A DNA stretch of 24,043 nt, from the IMG/VR virus record IMGVR_UViG_3300031658_000126, positions 1 through 24,043 of that record; one strand, 5' to 3'. This document shows, piece after piece, positions 14,914 through 23,161 of the stretch; the first letter of the stretch is position 1; each line of letters starts with the position of its first letter. Origin of the DNA: a virus. The position numbers and the translations under genes are program-made. The notes beneath the pieces are model-generated. The model was not told the origin of the DNA. It saw only the letters and a list, made by a program, of their open reading frames with translations, and ran no database searches.

Positions 14914-17232
14914 TTATCCTAAAGCAATTGCATATGCTATGGCGTTACTGTTAAGCGTGTCTGAATCTGCGTTAACACCTGCGGCACCAGTAAGTCCCTG
15001 TTCGCCACGCTGTCCGATTGCCGCATATACGTTCCATGTGTTATTTATAAAGATAAAATCAACGGTGTTTTGTCCAAGATCTAATCTGAAATTGTCTGCT
15101 ACACCCTCAATAGTATTACCGTTCCTAGCAACATCTAAGTAGTTTGTTGCGTTCCAGTTAGCAATATCTATAAACCTAATAGTGTTCCCTGTTACGGGGT
15201 TAGAAGGAAGTGTTACCGTAAACGCACCACCTGATGTGTCAATTGCTAGTCTATCTCCAGCGACTGCGTTATAGTTAGCAGTCTTAACGCTGTAGTTGCT
15301 TTGGAATGCCGAGAAGTCGGAGTCAAATCCTAAGTAAGATCCACGAAGTGCACCGAAGTTCCACGTTCCTAGTTCAAAACTACTGTGACCTACATTGATT
15401 ACGTTATCTGGTACTGATGAATCTAATCCGTCTTGTATAAGATTTTCGAAAGCATAGAACTCGCCATTAGACGCATCCCTGATAAATCCAGCTCTTCTAA
15501 TAGTAGTTCCGCCGTCATCAGAGTATCTACCCACAAGACCAATATCAACGGCATCTCCAGTATTGGAGTCTGCAAGCTTGATCATTGCGTTGGTAACTCT
15601 AAGATCCGTTACCTGATTGTTAATCTGGTCACCACCAACAACAAGATTACCAGATACGTTTAGGTTACCTGAGATTGTAGATCCACCTGCGAATGTAACA
15701 ACTGAAGATGTACTAACATCCTGACCAATTGAGATTACGCCGTTTGATGAATTGAGTGTGACACCTGTGCCACCTGAGAAGTGTGCTCTAGCATCTGCCG
15801 CAACAGGACCTTGATAAGTGACAACACCTGTGGTATTGTTATAAGATAATGAACCATCTCCACCAGCGTCTGTTACTGATACAGATCTTTTAGCATCTGA
15901 GTCTGCACGTGCTGTTGTGTAGTATAGATTACCACCTTCGCTCAGATCTGATGTGCTTCTTGCATCAAATGCTGAGTCTATATCTGAGTCGGCTCTTGAT
16001 TTCAAGTAGTATTTGTTACTACCTTCGCTCAAATCACCTGTGTTGTGGTTTGATATATCCGTTACTTGACCAGTAAGGTTACCAATGAAATTACCTTGGG
16101 CTTGTATGTTACCAGATGCGATAATCTCAGAACCACGAAGATCTCCCGATACACCAACACCACCTGTAACAACCAAAGCACCACTAGTCTTATTAGTAGA
16201 AGCTTGATTTGATGGGATAAGTACACGACCTTCTGAGTCGATAGAGAACATATCCGTACCAGTAGATAGATCGTAGTTGGCACCTACATCCTTTTTGATC
16301 TTAAAGTTTGTAGCATTACCCTCAAAGCCAATAACAAAGTCATTAGCATTCTGTACACCAGTTACACCAATACCATGATTGAACTGATCGTTCTTACCAA
16401 GAGATATGATTGTGTCTCTTGACGAGTCGCCACCAAAGTGATATACAGTATGGTTTGAGTCGCCAAAGTTTGCACCAGTATTAAAGGAAATGCCACTGTA
16501 TGCATGAGTATGTACTGTAGATTGATCCCCTGCACTATCACGCAATACGATTGATTGTAGGACGGGTGCGGTTAATGTTTTGTTGGTGAGGGTTTGTGTA
16601 GCAGTCTTAGTGACATAAGCTTTAGCAAGTAGATCAAGTTGAGCACTATCCATAACAGCAATAACACGTGCATCTGCACGAGCATTTGTATAGTATAGGT
16701 TTGACCCTTCAGCAAGATTTGAAGTTGTTTTGATAGCAAGTCTTGTATCAAAGTCGCTGTCTACTCTTGCTTCTGTATAATACTTGTTAGAACCTTCGGT
16801 AAGATTTGCTGTTGTCTTTGTATCCAAACGTGTGTCAAAGTCAGCATCTTTATATGTTGTTACACTAAACTGGCCTGTACTGGTGTTGAAGGATAAGTCT
16901 CCCCCAGCCGATAAGTGAGCAACAACATCTGCTTTTAGAGGACCTTGGTATGTGATAACACCTGTGGATGAGTTGTAACCAAGAGACCCATCTCCACCAT
17001 TATCAGTCACCGAGACTGCACCTCTAGCACCCGGTACTAGGGCGGATGTGATCTTACTATTAATAAGAGCTTCTGTAACAGCCGAGTCAAGTACTCTATT
17101 AACCTCATTGTTAGAAGCTTTGTAGTACAAATACCCATCTGCGTAGTTTACGGCTAATTCGCCGTATTCTAAATCAGAACTATCGGGAGTTCTGCCACTG
17201 ACAGAACTCTTCTTATGTATAAGTTTGACCAT
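14914..17232 (-). CDS. Repeat-rich phage tail fibre protein (772 aa)
   Basis: The ATG at 17232 has AAGGG upstream. The N-terminus (KLIHKKSSVSGRTPDSSDL, then EYGELAVNYADGYLYYK) is a common phage fibre opening. Two copies of SVTDxGGDGSLxYN-TGVxTYQGP and several of EGSNxYYTxARxDSDFDTR follow, interleaved with a TNKTLTAPVLQS block. The middle has SGNLNVSGNLVVGGD and a stretch on TNAMIKLADSNTGDAVDIGL. The C-terminus contains GDRLAIDTSGGAFTVTLPSNP, FRLDLGQNTVDFIFINNTWN and a short GEQGLTGAAG collagen-like piece. It is probably a beta-structured trimeric tail fibre. It is the third gene class in this block built from internal duplications. Confidence 0.9.
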   Translation of the reverse strand: MVKLIHKKSSVSGRTPDSSDLEYGELAVNYADGYLYYKASNNEVNRVLDSAVTEALINSKITSALVPGARGAVSVTDNGGDGSLGYNSSTGVITYQGPLKADVVAHLSAGGDLSFNTSTGQFSVTTYKDADFDTRLDTKTTANLTEGSNKYYTEARVDSDFDTRLAIKTTSNLAEGSNLYYTNARADARVIAVMDSAQLDLLAKAYVTKTATQTLTNKTLTAPVLQSIVLRDSAGDQSTVHTHAYSGISFNTGANFGDSNHTVYHFGGDSSRDTIISLGKNDQFNHGIGVTGVQNANDFVIGFEGNATNFKIKKDVGANYDLSTGTDMFSIDSEGRVLIPSNQASTNKTSGALVVTGGVGVSGDLRGSEIIASGNIQAQGNFIGNLTGQVTDISNHNTGDLSEGSNKYYLKSRADSDIDSAFDARSTSDLSEGGNLYYTTARADSDAKRSVSVTDAGGDGSLSYNNTTGVVTYQGPVAADARAHFSGGTGVTLNSSNGVISIGQDVSTSSVVTFAGGSTISGNLNVSGNLVVGGDQINNQVTDLRVTNAMIKLADSNTGDAVDIGLVGRYSDDGGTTIRRAGFIRDASNGEFYAFENLIQDGLDSSVPDNVINVGHSSFELGTWNFGALRGSYLGFDSDFSAFQSNYSVKTANYNAVAGDRLAIDTSGGAFTVTLPSNPVTGNTIRFIDIANWNATNYLDVARNGNTIEGVADNFRLDLGQNTVDFIFINNTWNVYAAIGQRGEQGLTGAAGVNADSDTLNSNAIAYAIALG
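15042..15049 (-). promoter_or_regulatory. Possible internal T4-type late promoter
   Basis: TATAAATA on the minus strand, inside the end of the 772-aa fibre gene and about 140 bases before the start at 14902. It is an exact match to the T4 late core but could be chance, since the same bases encode the FIFINN stretch. Confidence 0.35.
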
Positions 17233-17299
17233 TATGACCCTTAAGAAAGCTTAAACCGAACTAAAAAGCCCAGCGAATTGTATTATATCATAGTACTAT
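17233..17299 (-). other. 67-base gap between structural genes with a palindrome and a TATAAT-like box
   Basis: The only gap of note inside the leftward block. A perfect 6-bp inverted repeat (GTACTA, two bases, TAGTAC; 17293-17306) spans the stop of the upstream gene, and TATAAT lies just after it on the minus strand. No clear -35 box and no terminator hairpin with a T-run were seen. It could be a weak promoter or a protein-binding site. Confidence 0.35.
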
Positions 17300-18844
17300 T
17301 TAGTACGTCCCACCATTGACTTCGTGAATAATAACGTCACCTGCGCCATCAACAGTAAAGTAATCTGTATTAAACTTAGCAACACCTAGATTAGATGAAC
17401 TTGCTATTTCTGCCGTAATAGTTAATGTCCCTGCGCCATCATTGTAAGTAAGGTCAATAGCCTCACCTGCAAGTAGCAAGTTATTCATTCTGTCATCTAT
17501 ACGTTCATCGAACCCAATGCCATCGATTTTAAAGTCATTACCCGTTAAAAGGTTTACATGTCTATTAAAATCCCAAGCCGCAGTAGCTGAGTTATATTTG
17601 ATAGATGCACCTGCGGTATCAACTTGGATACCAGCGCCAGTTGCCGCCGCACTATCGGCAGAGCCTTGAGCAACAATAACAAGTTTGTCTGTGATAGACA
17701 GGTCTGTTGAGTTGATTATTGTTTGCGTACCATCAACCTGTAGGTCACCACGAATGATAACTTTACCAGTGACTTCCATGTTATTACCTGGATCAATCCA
17801 CATGTAACCATTGGCAGAGTCAGTCGTTGATATAATATTACCATTCAAACGAACATTGTCAACATCTAATTGTGTAAGACCTGCGAGATCTGTAACTGTT
17901 GCACCTGGGTTTAAGTTAGTCGTACCAAGTACGGATGCCGCAACTGTGATAGCACCGTTGCTATTACCGAAGTCTGTAGCATCAAAAGATGCAATACCAA
18001 GGTTTGTATCAGTAGCAACTTCTGCACCAACTGTAACAATTCCACCAGAAGTAGTAATGTCAATGCCTTCCATACCTTTAAAGGCAAGGGTAGCAGATCC
18101 AAGAGCAACTGAACCAGAAGAAGCACTGTCACCAGTAATGTTTAGCGTTGTGGAAATAGCATTACTTCCAGCAGAAGTCAAACGACCTTGATCATCAACT
18201 GTGAATACTGGAATAGCTGTTGCAGTACCGTATGAGCCTGCTGTAACTGATGTGTCGTCTAGTCTAAGAGTTACTTGATTGTTAGTAACCGAAGATGTTA
18301 ATCCAGTTCCACCAGAGATAAGAAGTGTATCAGAAGCAAGATTGACTTCATCTGAGTCAGTGCCATCTGCTATTGTTAGGGAAGCCGCAGAGTTATAAGA
18401 ATCTACATAGCCCTTAGTCGCCGCATCAGCCGAATCAACCGGGGTAGCAACGTCTTCGATCTTATTGAAGTTAAGAACAACAGATCCTGTGCCATTCGGT
18501 TCTAGGAAGATGTCTCCATTAGTATCTGTAGCAGTGATGGTATTACCATCTATTGTCAGATTGTCAACAAGTAATTCGTTGATCTTTTTGTTTGCGTCTA
18601 CAAGCAATGCAGAGTTAGCAGTTAACGTACCTTTAGCATGATCTAATTGATCAGTAAAGAACTTACCACCAATAACCTCATGGTTTGCGGCATCTCCGCT
18701 TGTTTCTGTTCCATGCCCTAGATAGAGACGATCACCACCATTGGCACCGTTATCTGCTAAGGATGAGTAGGCTAGTTCGCCTGCGGCCAACGTGGCTGGA
18801 TTACCTGACGTGGCACTGCGCTTAATTCTAATTATTGATGCCAT
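17300..18844 (-). CDS. Phage virion/tail fibre-like protein (514 aa)
   Basis: The ATG at 18844 overlaps the upstream stop in TGATG, with GGAGG about ten bases before it. The opening MASIIRIKRSATSGNPATLA, followed by AGELAYSSLADNG-NGGDRLYLGHG, is a familiar phage fibre/virion N-terminus. The body carries repeated LNGNIISTTDSA / IDGNTITATDTNGDIFLEP units, GDLQVDGTQTIINS and a SIKYNSATAAWDFNRH block. It is rich in Asp, Gly, Ser, Thr and short beta strands, with no membrane segment. It ends in NGGTY, close to the NGGQY end of the 86-aa protein encoded just upstream. A tail or baseplate appendage protein is likely; a precise role is not assignable. Confidence 0.88.
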   Translation of the reverse strand: MASIIRIKRSATSGNPATLAAGELAYSSLADNGANGGDRLYLGHGTETSGDAANHEVIGGKFFTDQLDHAKGTLTANSALLVDANKKINELLVDNLTIDGNTITATDTNGDIFLEPNGTGSVVLNFNKIEDVATPVDSADAATKGYVDSYNSAASLTIADGTDSDEVNLASDTLLISGGTGLTSSVTNNQVTLRLDDTSVTAGSYGTATAIPVFTVDDQGRLTSAGSNAISTTLNITGDSASSGSVALGSATLAFKGMEGIDITTSGGIVTVGAEVATDTNLGIASFDATDFGNSNGAITVAASVLGTTNLNPGATVTDLAGLTQLDVDNVRLNGNIISTTDSANGYMWIDPGNNMEVTGKVIIRGDLQVDGTQTIINSTDLSITDKLVIVAQGSADSAAATGAGIQVDTAGASIKYNSATAAWDFNRHVNLLTGNDFKIDGIGFDERIDDRMNNLLLAGEAIDLTYNDGAGTLTITAEIASSSNLGVAKFNTDYFTVDGAGDVIIHEVNGGTY

Positions 18845-19104
18845 CAGTATTGGCCTCCGTTAAAGTTTGTATCTGTTAAATCGAGTTTGGCAACGAATTT
18901 ACCAACATCTTCATCATAAACTAAAACAGAACCTGTGACAGCCCCGGTGGTATCAACCCCACCTAAATTTGATACGTTAAAGGCACCAGAAGTAATCCTC
19001 TTTACAGGAGTACCTACGACAACTTTAGCAACCCTTACTCCGCTCGCACCAACTTTAATGGCTTTAGTAACCCTTGCTCCACTCACACCAACTTTAATAG
19101 CCAT
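18844..19104 (-). CDS. Small virion-associated-like protein with duplicated N-terminus (86 aa)
   Basis: The ATG at 19104 has AAGG upstream (overlapping the previous stop) and lies six bases after that stop. The first 27 residues are a tandem duplication, AIKVGVSGARVTK then AIKVGASGVRVAK. The rest contains TSGAFNVSNLGGVDTTGAV and a LVYDEDVGKFVAKLDLTDT block of the type seen in phage virion proteins, ending FNGGQY. There is no cysteine, signal peptide or membrane segment. Co-translation with the 514-aa protein (TGATG junction) and the shared NGGxY C-terminus suggest that the two belong to the same structure. I do not recognise a specific family. Confidence 0.82.
   Translation of the reverse strand: MAIKVGVSGARVTKAIKVGASGVRVAKVVVGTPVKRITSGAFNVSNLGGVDTTGAVTGSVLVYDEDVGKFVAKLDLTDTNFNGGQY
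19024..19101 (-). repeat. 39-bp tandem repeat, two copies, in the 86-aa gene
   Basis: Two in-frame 39-base units encode AIKVGVSGARVTK and AIKVGASGVRVAK. The copies have diverged at several positions, so the duplication is not brand new. Confidence 0.75.
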
Positions 19105-19110
19105 TATTTT

Positions 19111-19464
19111 CTACCTTGTTACTGATGGAGATACAACAATGCGTCCTTCAAGAACACGTTCTATAACGACATTGGAGTCGCTATCCACAAAGCTCATCTC
19201 CACATCATATACATATTTGCCTGCTCTTAGAGAATCTGTCTGTGTGTTCGTTAAAGACAGCGTAAGTATTCCATCCGAAGACGGTGTTGCTATAGCTGTA
19301 CTAAAGATTTGAGTATCTGCACTGTCGGAGTTAAAGTTCTTCTTCATCTTGGCGTTTATAGTGTGGTTAGCCAGATCCTTGGCACCGCCCGTAGGTTCAA
19401 TCAGGTGAAGCTGAATAGCGACATCAGCACCCTGATCAATAGTAAATGTTTCTTCTTGTGCCAT
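19111..19464 (-). CDS. Small beta-rich phage virion protein, first gene of the late block (117 aa)
   Basis: It starts at the ATG at 19464. No strong ribosome site is visible, and other ATGs just upstream are out of frame. The sequence FTIDQGADVAIQLHLIEPTGG, followed by KDLANHTINAKMKKNF, SSDGILTLSLTNTQTDSLRAGKY, a YDVEMSFVDSD block and ERVLEGRIVVSPSVTR, reads as an immunoglobulin-like or BppU-like beta sandwich of the kind found in phage baseplate and fibre attachment proteins (from memory; split here by commas). It lies 37 bases from one late promoter and about 98 from another, so it heads the structural transcript. Confidence 0.85.
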   Translation of the reverse strand: MAQEETFTIDQGADVAIQLHLIEPTGGAKDLANHTINAKMKKNFNSDSADTQIFSTAIATPSSDGILTLSLTNTQTDSLRAGKYVYDVEMSFVDSDSNVVIERVLEGRIVVSPSVTR

Positions 19465-19500
19465 GCATCATACCCATAAATTGCTATGTTTTGTTACTTC

Positions 19501-19508
19501 TATTTATA
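19501..19508 (-). promoter_or_regulatory. T4-type late promoter, proximal
   Basis: TATAAATA on the minus strand, an exact match to the T4 late consensus that is read by polymerase carrying gp55 on sliding-clamp-activated DNA. It sits 37 bases before the first gene of the leftward block. Confidence 0.75.
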
Positions 19509-19561
19509 CAGATTGTATCGTGATAGTTTCACTAACACTGCATAACTCATAACGTTTCTTC

Positions 19562-19569
19562 TATTTATA
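19562..19569 (-). promoter_or_regulatory. T4-type late promoter, distal
   Basis: A second exact TATAAATA on the minus strand, 61 bases upstream of the first and in the same context (GTATAAATAG). Tandem late promoters would raise expression of the structural and radical SAM genes. It lies next to the rightward -35 box. Confidence 0.7.
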
Positions 19570-19581
19570 CATTTTAGGGAC

Positions 19582-19610
19582 TTGACAAAAATGACGAATC
19601 TGGGTATAAT
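19582..19610 (+). promoter_or_regulatory. Strong sigma70 promoter for the rightward radical SAM/QueC-like operon
   Basis: TTGACA (19582-19587), a 17-base spacer and TATAAT (19605-19610) match the bacterial sigma70 consensus exactly. The leader to the ATG at 19690 is about 73 bases. It implies early or host-polymerase-driven expression, opposite in direction and probably in time to the late block. Phage genes with promoters this good are usually early. Confidence 0.88.
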
Positions 19611-19689
19611 AAAGGATCAGCTTCGAGAATAGGGGAGAGGGTATTAGCAACATACTATATACTGTATAAGTTTAGATATAGGACGTAAA

Positions 19690-21213
19690 ATGACTACCTT
19701 AAGTAAAGAAGAACATAAGGATACTGAAGTAGGCACTAACATGTCCAGAGGTGGACCTGGAGATAAGTCTCTACCCGGAGATTATGAAACAGATGCGTGG
19801 TTTGAGTTGGTGTCTGATGATACAAAAGAGGAATTAGATAATAACCCTATATCTATAACAGCACAGGCGAAGAATAAAGACCTTTGGTTTTGCTCTATTC
19901 CGTTTAGTCAAGTGTATTCGGAAATTGATGGGCAGTATCAAGCATGTTGTTTTGGTGCACCTTCTGGAGTCATGGTTGACCAGATGTCGTTGGTTGATTG
20001 GATGGAAACTAGCGACTACATGAATAACATCCGTAAAGAAATGTTAGATCCCAACTCAGACTTTAAATCAGTTGAAAAGACTTGTGTGCGATGTAGGAGT
20101 GATGAGAGAAGATACGGTAGATCTCGCAGAACTAATTGTATGAAAATACATACTAACGATCCACAGCATTGGGATGGCATTGAACGCACTGCTAGGTTTT
20201 TTAAGGAGACAGGTGAGTACATTATTGATGAAAGGATATTGGAAGTTCAATTAAAAGTCTTTGGTTCTGAATGCAACCTAGATTGTCATATGTGCTTCCA
20301 CGCCAATTCATCCATGCGTTGGGATATGGCTAAAAACAAAGAAGTGTGGAATGAAAAGATTTGGGGTGCAGGTCCAACCGATAAGTCAAGAATTGACCAT
20401 ATTAATAATTCGTTTAAGAATAGAGCATCTAAAGATATTCTTAAGCAGATCTGTGAACTTAGTCCTCATATAAGAAGCATTAAGATCATTGGTGGAGAAC
20501 CTTTGATTATGAAGAGACAGTATGAGTTGCTTGATATGCTTATAGAGAGTGGCGATTCAAAGGACATCTTTCTCAAATTTCAAACCAACTTTACAAAACT
20601 TCAAGCTGGAAAGCACAAGTTTGTTAATTATATTCCACACTTTGGTAACATTGCTATGGTAGCATCTGTTGATGGTATTGGCACAAACATTGAGTATATG
20701 CGAAGAAGAACTGATTGGAAAGAGCTAGAAGGCAACATCGACATTTGTAATAAATTCCCTAATGTTGTTGTTGACTTTAATTCTTTAATCTCTTTCTTAA
20801 GCGTAATGCGTTTTGATGAAGTTATTGACTACTGTAAAGACAACGATAAGATCCATCAGATCAATTGGGCTATGATTGAAAAGCCAAAACACTTGAGAGT
20901 AAACAACCTACCATTCGCAATCAAGAACGATCTTATGGATAAGTATAAAGACTTTCCTGATATTCAACACGCTTTGAGCATGCCACCAGAGAATGATGTG
21001 GATATACAAGACCTATTTGAATATCTATTGAAGCAAGATGAGTCATATGTAGGCACTAAGTGGGAACTGCACTTGTTTGATGTTTATCCCGAACTGAGAC
21101 CTTACTACGAACCAAGAGAGAGAACACCAGAGATGGAAGCTATGTTCAAACGTTGGGAAGCAGATGAGAAGGCGGCTAGTGAAGAATTGGTAAAGGGAAG
21201 TATAGATCCATGA
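19690..21213 (+). CDS. Twitch-type radical SAM protein, first of two paralogues (507 aa)
   Basis: The ATG at 19690 has AGGA upstream. After a hydrophilic N-terminus (residues 1-60), a SPASM/twitch-like half comes first: C68, C86-C87 and C132-x2-C135 (WFCSIPF, QACC, CVRC). The radical SAM half follows: C195, C199, C202 (CNLDCHMC), GGEPL at 268-272 and ASVDGIG. The C-terminus is charged. NCBI-style annotation calls such phage proteins 'twitch domain-containing radical SAM protein' (from memory). The auxiliary-type cysteines lie before the SAM cluster, unlike in the leftward enzymes. The stop overlaps the next ATG (ATGA), so the two are co-translated. Substrate is unknown. Confidence 0.92.
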   Translation: MTTLSKEEHKDTEVGTNMSRGGPGDKSLPGDYETDAWFELVSDDTKEELDNNPISITAQAKNKDLWFCSIPFSQVYSEIDGQYQACCFGAPSGVMVDQMSLVDWMETSDYMNNIRKEMLDPNSDFKSVEKTCVRCRSDERRYGRSRRTNCMKIHTNDPQHWDGIERTARFFKETGEYIIDERILEVQLKVFGSECNLDCHMCFHANSSMRWDMAKNKEVWNEKIWGAGPTDKSRIDHINNSFKNRASKDILKQICELSPHIRSIKIIGGEPLIMKRQYELLDMLIESGDSKDIFLKFQTNFTKLQAGKHKFVNYIPHFGNIAMVASVDGIGTNIEYMRRRTDWKELEGNIDICNKFPNVVVDFNSLISFLSVMRFDEVIDYCKDNDKIHQINWAMIEKPKHLRVNNLPFAIKNDLMDKYKDFPDIQHALSMPPENDVDIQDLFEYLLKQDESYVGTKWELHLFDVYPELRPYYEPRERTPEMEAMFKRWEADEKAASEELVKGSIDP

Positions 21214-22427
21214 TCATTGATAACGACACTTGGTGGTGTCCTAGATTCTTTGATCATATTTACACCCACACTAGTGGACAATATGCGCCTTGTTGTATAG
21301 GGCAAGAATCTCCAGAATCAAATGTAAGTAGCACAACCCCTCTTGAATGGTATAGAGGAAGTGAGATGAATACATTGCGAGACGCTTCTCTTAATCCTCA
21401 CGAAGAAAAAAGTAAAATGGTTCTTGACCGTTGGTGTCATAGGTGCATCAAACAAGAAAATGATTACGGATCTTCTTATAGAATGCGCCATATAGAACAA
21501 ATTGAACGTGAAGAGGCTACAAGGAATCTCCAACATCCTGCTAAAAGATCTACAACAGATTACATAAACACAGGAGAAGCCCCTTTACTAGAAGAACTTC
21601 TTCAAGTACAATTGCGAATGTTTGGTAACACGTGTAACCTAGATTGTTATATGTGTCAACCCCATGCGTCTTCCATAAGAGAACGTAGCGTTAAAGACTA
21701 TAATTATCATAAACACATTTCTTTTGATAATGGTCTTGATGTCAAACCGAAATACACTAGAGACATGTTAGACGGTTTTGATGATATAGCTATGGCAATA
21801 TCATGTGTGATACTTCAAGGCGGCGAACCGCTATATATCAAGAAACAATTCGAAATGTTAGATAGGTTGATAGAGCTTGGAGTCTCCGAAAATATCAGAA
21901 TAGAAATGAATAGTAACATGTCTGTATTGGGTGTGGGCAACTACAACATTATGGATTACGTTGATAAATTTAGAAACTTAGGTGTAAGTGCTTCAATTGA
22001 TGGTTATGGCTTATTTAACGATTATATCAGAAGACGCTCTAAATGGAATGATGTGGTTTCTAATATGGTTACAATGAATGCGAAAGATAATATACATGTG
22101 GATATATTCTCCACTCAGAGTATACTAAGTGTTTTGAGACACGACCAGTTGCTTGCTTGGGCTTCTGAGAATAGTTATGACGTAACAACATTCATCGTGG
22201 ACGACCCTCAAGAACTAAACCCAAGGCACCTACCAGATCCCATCAAAGAAGAGTTGATAGCTAAATATCCTAACGACCATGATTTGATCAAGTGCTTATC
22301 CCAAAAGGGAGATCCGAAATCATTCGTCAATGCGTTAGACTATATAATCCAAACAGACAAGGTATATGATACGGATGTTTTCGAAGTATATCCAGAATTA
22401 AAATCCTACTATGAGGAATTGAAATGA
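21210..22427 (+). CDS. Twitch-type radical SAM protein, second paralogue (405 aa)
   Basis: It begins in the ATGA overlap with the preceding paralogue and lacks that protein's 60-residue N-terminal extension and its C-terminal tail. The order is the same: C10 (WWCPRFFDHIY), C28-C29 and C76-x2-C79, then C142, C146, C149 (CNLDCYMC), GGEPL at 204-208 and ASIDGYGLFNDYIRRR. Both end in a conserved ...VYPEL-[RK]-[PS]YYE block. A pair of such enzymes suggests a complex or successive modifications on one target. The gene is coupled to the QueC-like gene by another ATGA overlap. Confidence 0.92.
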   Translation: MIIDNDTWWCPRFFDHIYTHTSGQYAPCCIGQESPESNVSSTTPLEWYRGSEMNTLRDASLNPHEEKSKMVLDRWCHRCIKQENDYGSSYRMRHIEQIEREEATRNLQHPAKRSTTDYINTGEAPLLEELLQVQLRMFGNTCNLDCYMCQPHASSIRERSVKDYNYHKHISFDNGLDVKPKYTRDMLDGFDDIAMAISCVILQGGEPLYIKKQFEMLDRLIELGVSENIRIEMNSNMSVLGVGNYNIMDYVDKFRNLGVSASIDGYGLFNDYIRRRSKWNDVVSNMVTMNAKDNIHVDIFSTQSILSVLRHDQLLAWASENSYDVTTFIVDDPQELNPRHLPDPIKEELIAKYPNDHDLIKCLSQKGDPKSFVNALDYIIQTDKVYDTDVFEVYPELKSYYEELK

Positions 22428-23161
22428 TATTCGAATATGGCAATCAAACACTTGATCTAAAGCCGCCAAAGCATGTACTCTTATCGGTATCAGGTGGTCT
22501 AGACTCTGCATGCCTTTTATATCTTCTATGCACACACTTTCCAGATGTTAGGATAACACCAGTAACTGGTCAAGACGTAACTGCCCCAATGGACTTCGAA
22601 TGTGCAATAGATGTTATTTCATTTTGCAGAGAGTTATTTCCAAATGCTAACATAGATGAGCATGAAACATATACATTTGATATTATGGATCCAGAGTGGA
22701 GAAAGTATGCCGCATCTAAACGTGAAGAAGAAATGGTTACAATGCCAGATGGGACAAGGGTAGATAGGTGTACTGGACTTTCTGGTCTAGTTAAAGTTCT
22801 TATGAAACGTGATGCTGAGATGAAGATGGTAGAAAAGTATCCAGAAGGCACCTTCCTCACTGGAATGACAGCCAACCCACCCATCGGTGAGATGAAGAAA
22901 TATGGCTTTTATGATGTTGCCGAAAGACGTAGAGACTCTAAAGATTTAGACCCTTGGTTTAATTATGGGAAAGTGTACCAACCTCTTGTCAATGTTGACA
23001 AAAAGTTTGTATCTGGCTTTTACTTTGAAAACAAATTAATGGACACGTTATACACATACACAAGCTCATGTGTTGGCAACTCGGATGAAACTGATGGGTA
23101 TACGGAAGGTTGTGGTGTGTGCTTCTGGTGTCATGAAAAGAAATGGGCATTTGAGCGTTGA
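22424..23161 (+). CDS. QueC-like PP-loop ATPase, first paralogue (245 aa)
   Basis: S23-G-G-L-D-S28 is the PP-loop that binds ATP and adenylates a substrate. C216-x13-C230-x2-C233-x2-C236 (CGVCFWC followed by HEKKWAFE) matches the C-terminal zinc site of QueC (7-cyano-7-deazaguanine synthase), and the length fits that family. QueC converts 7-carboxy-7-deazaguanine to preQ0. QueC-like proteins also occur in defence systems (QatC, CBASS Cap9). The internal TGMTANPP, GFYDVAERR and LMDTLYTYTSSCVG blocks recur in the next gene. No other queuosine gene (QueD, QueF, QueE) is in the window, so another acceptor is possible. The ATG overlaps the upstream stop (ATGA). Confidence 0.88.
   Translation: MIFEYGNQTLDLKPPKHVLLSVSGGLDSACLLYLLCTHFPDVRITPVTGQDVTAPMDFECAIDVISFCRELFPNANIDEHETYTFDIMDPEWRKYAASKREEEMVTMPDGTRVDRCTGLSGLVKVLMKRDAEMKMVEKYPEGTFLTGMTANPPIGEMKKYGFYDVAERRRDSKDLDPWFNYGKVYQPLVNVDKKFVSGFYFENKLMDTLYTYTSSCVGNSDETDGYTEGCGVCFWCHEKKWAFER

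Noticed and set aside
17233-17299. Intrinsic terminator in the gap (GGGCTTTTT on the minus strand)
   Set aside because: No matching upstream arm forms a stem before the T-run.
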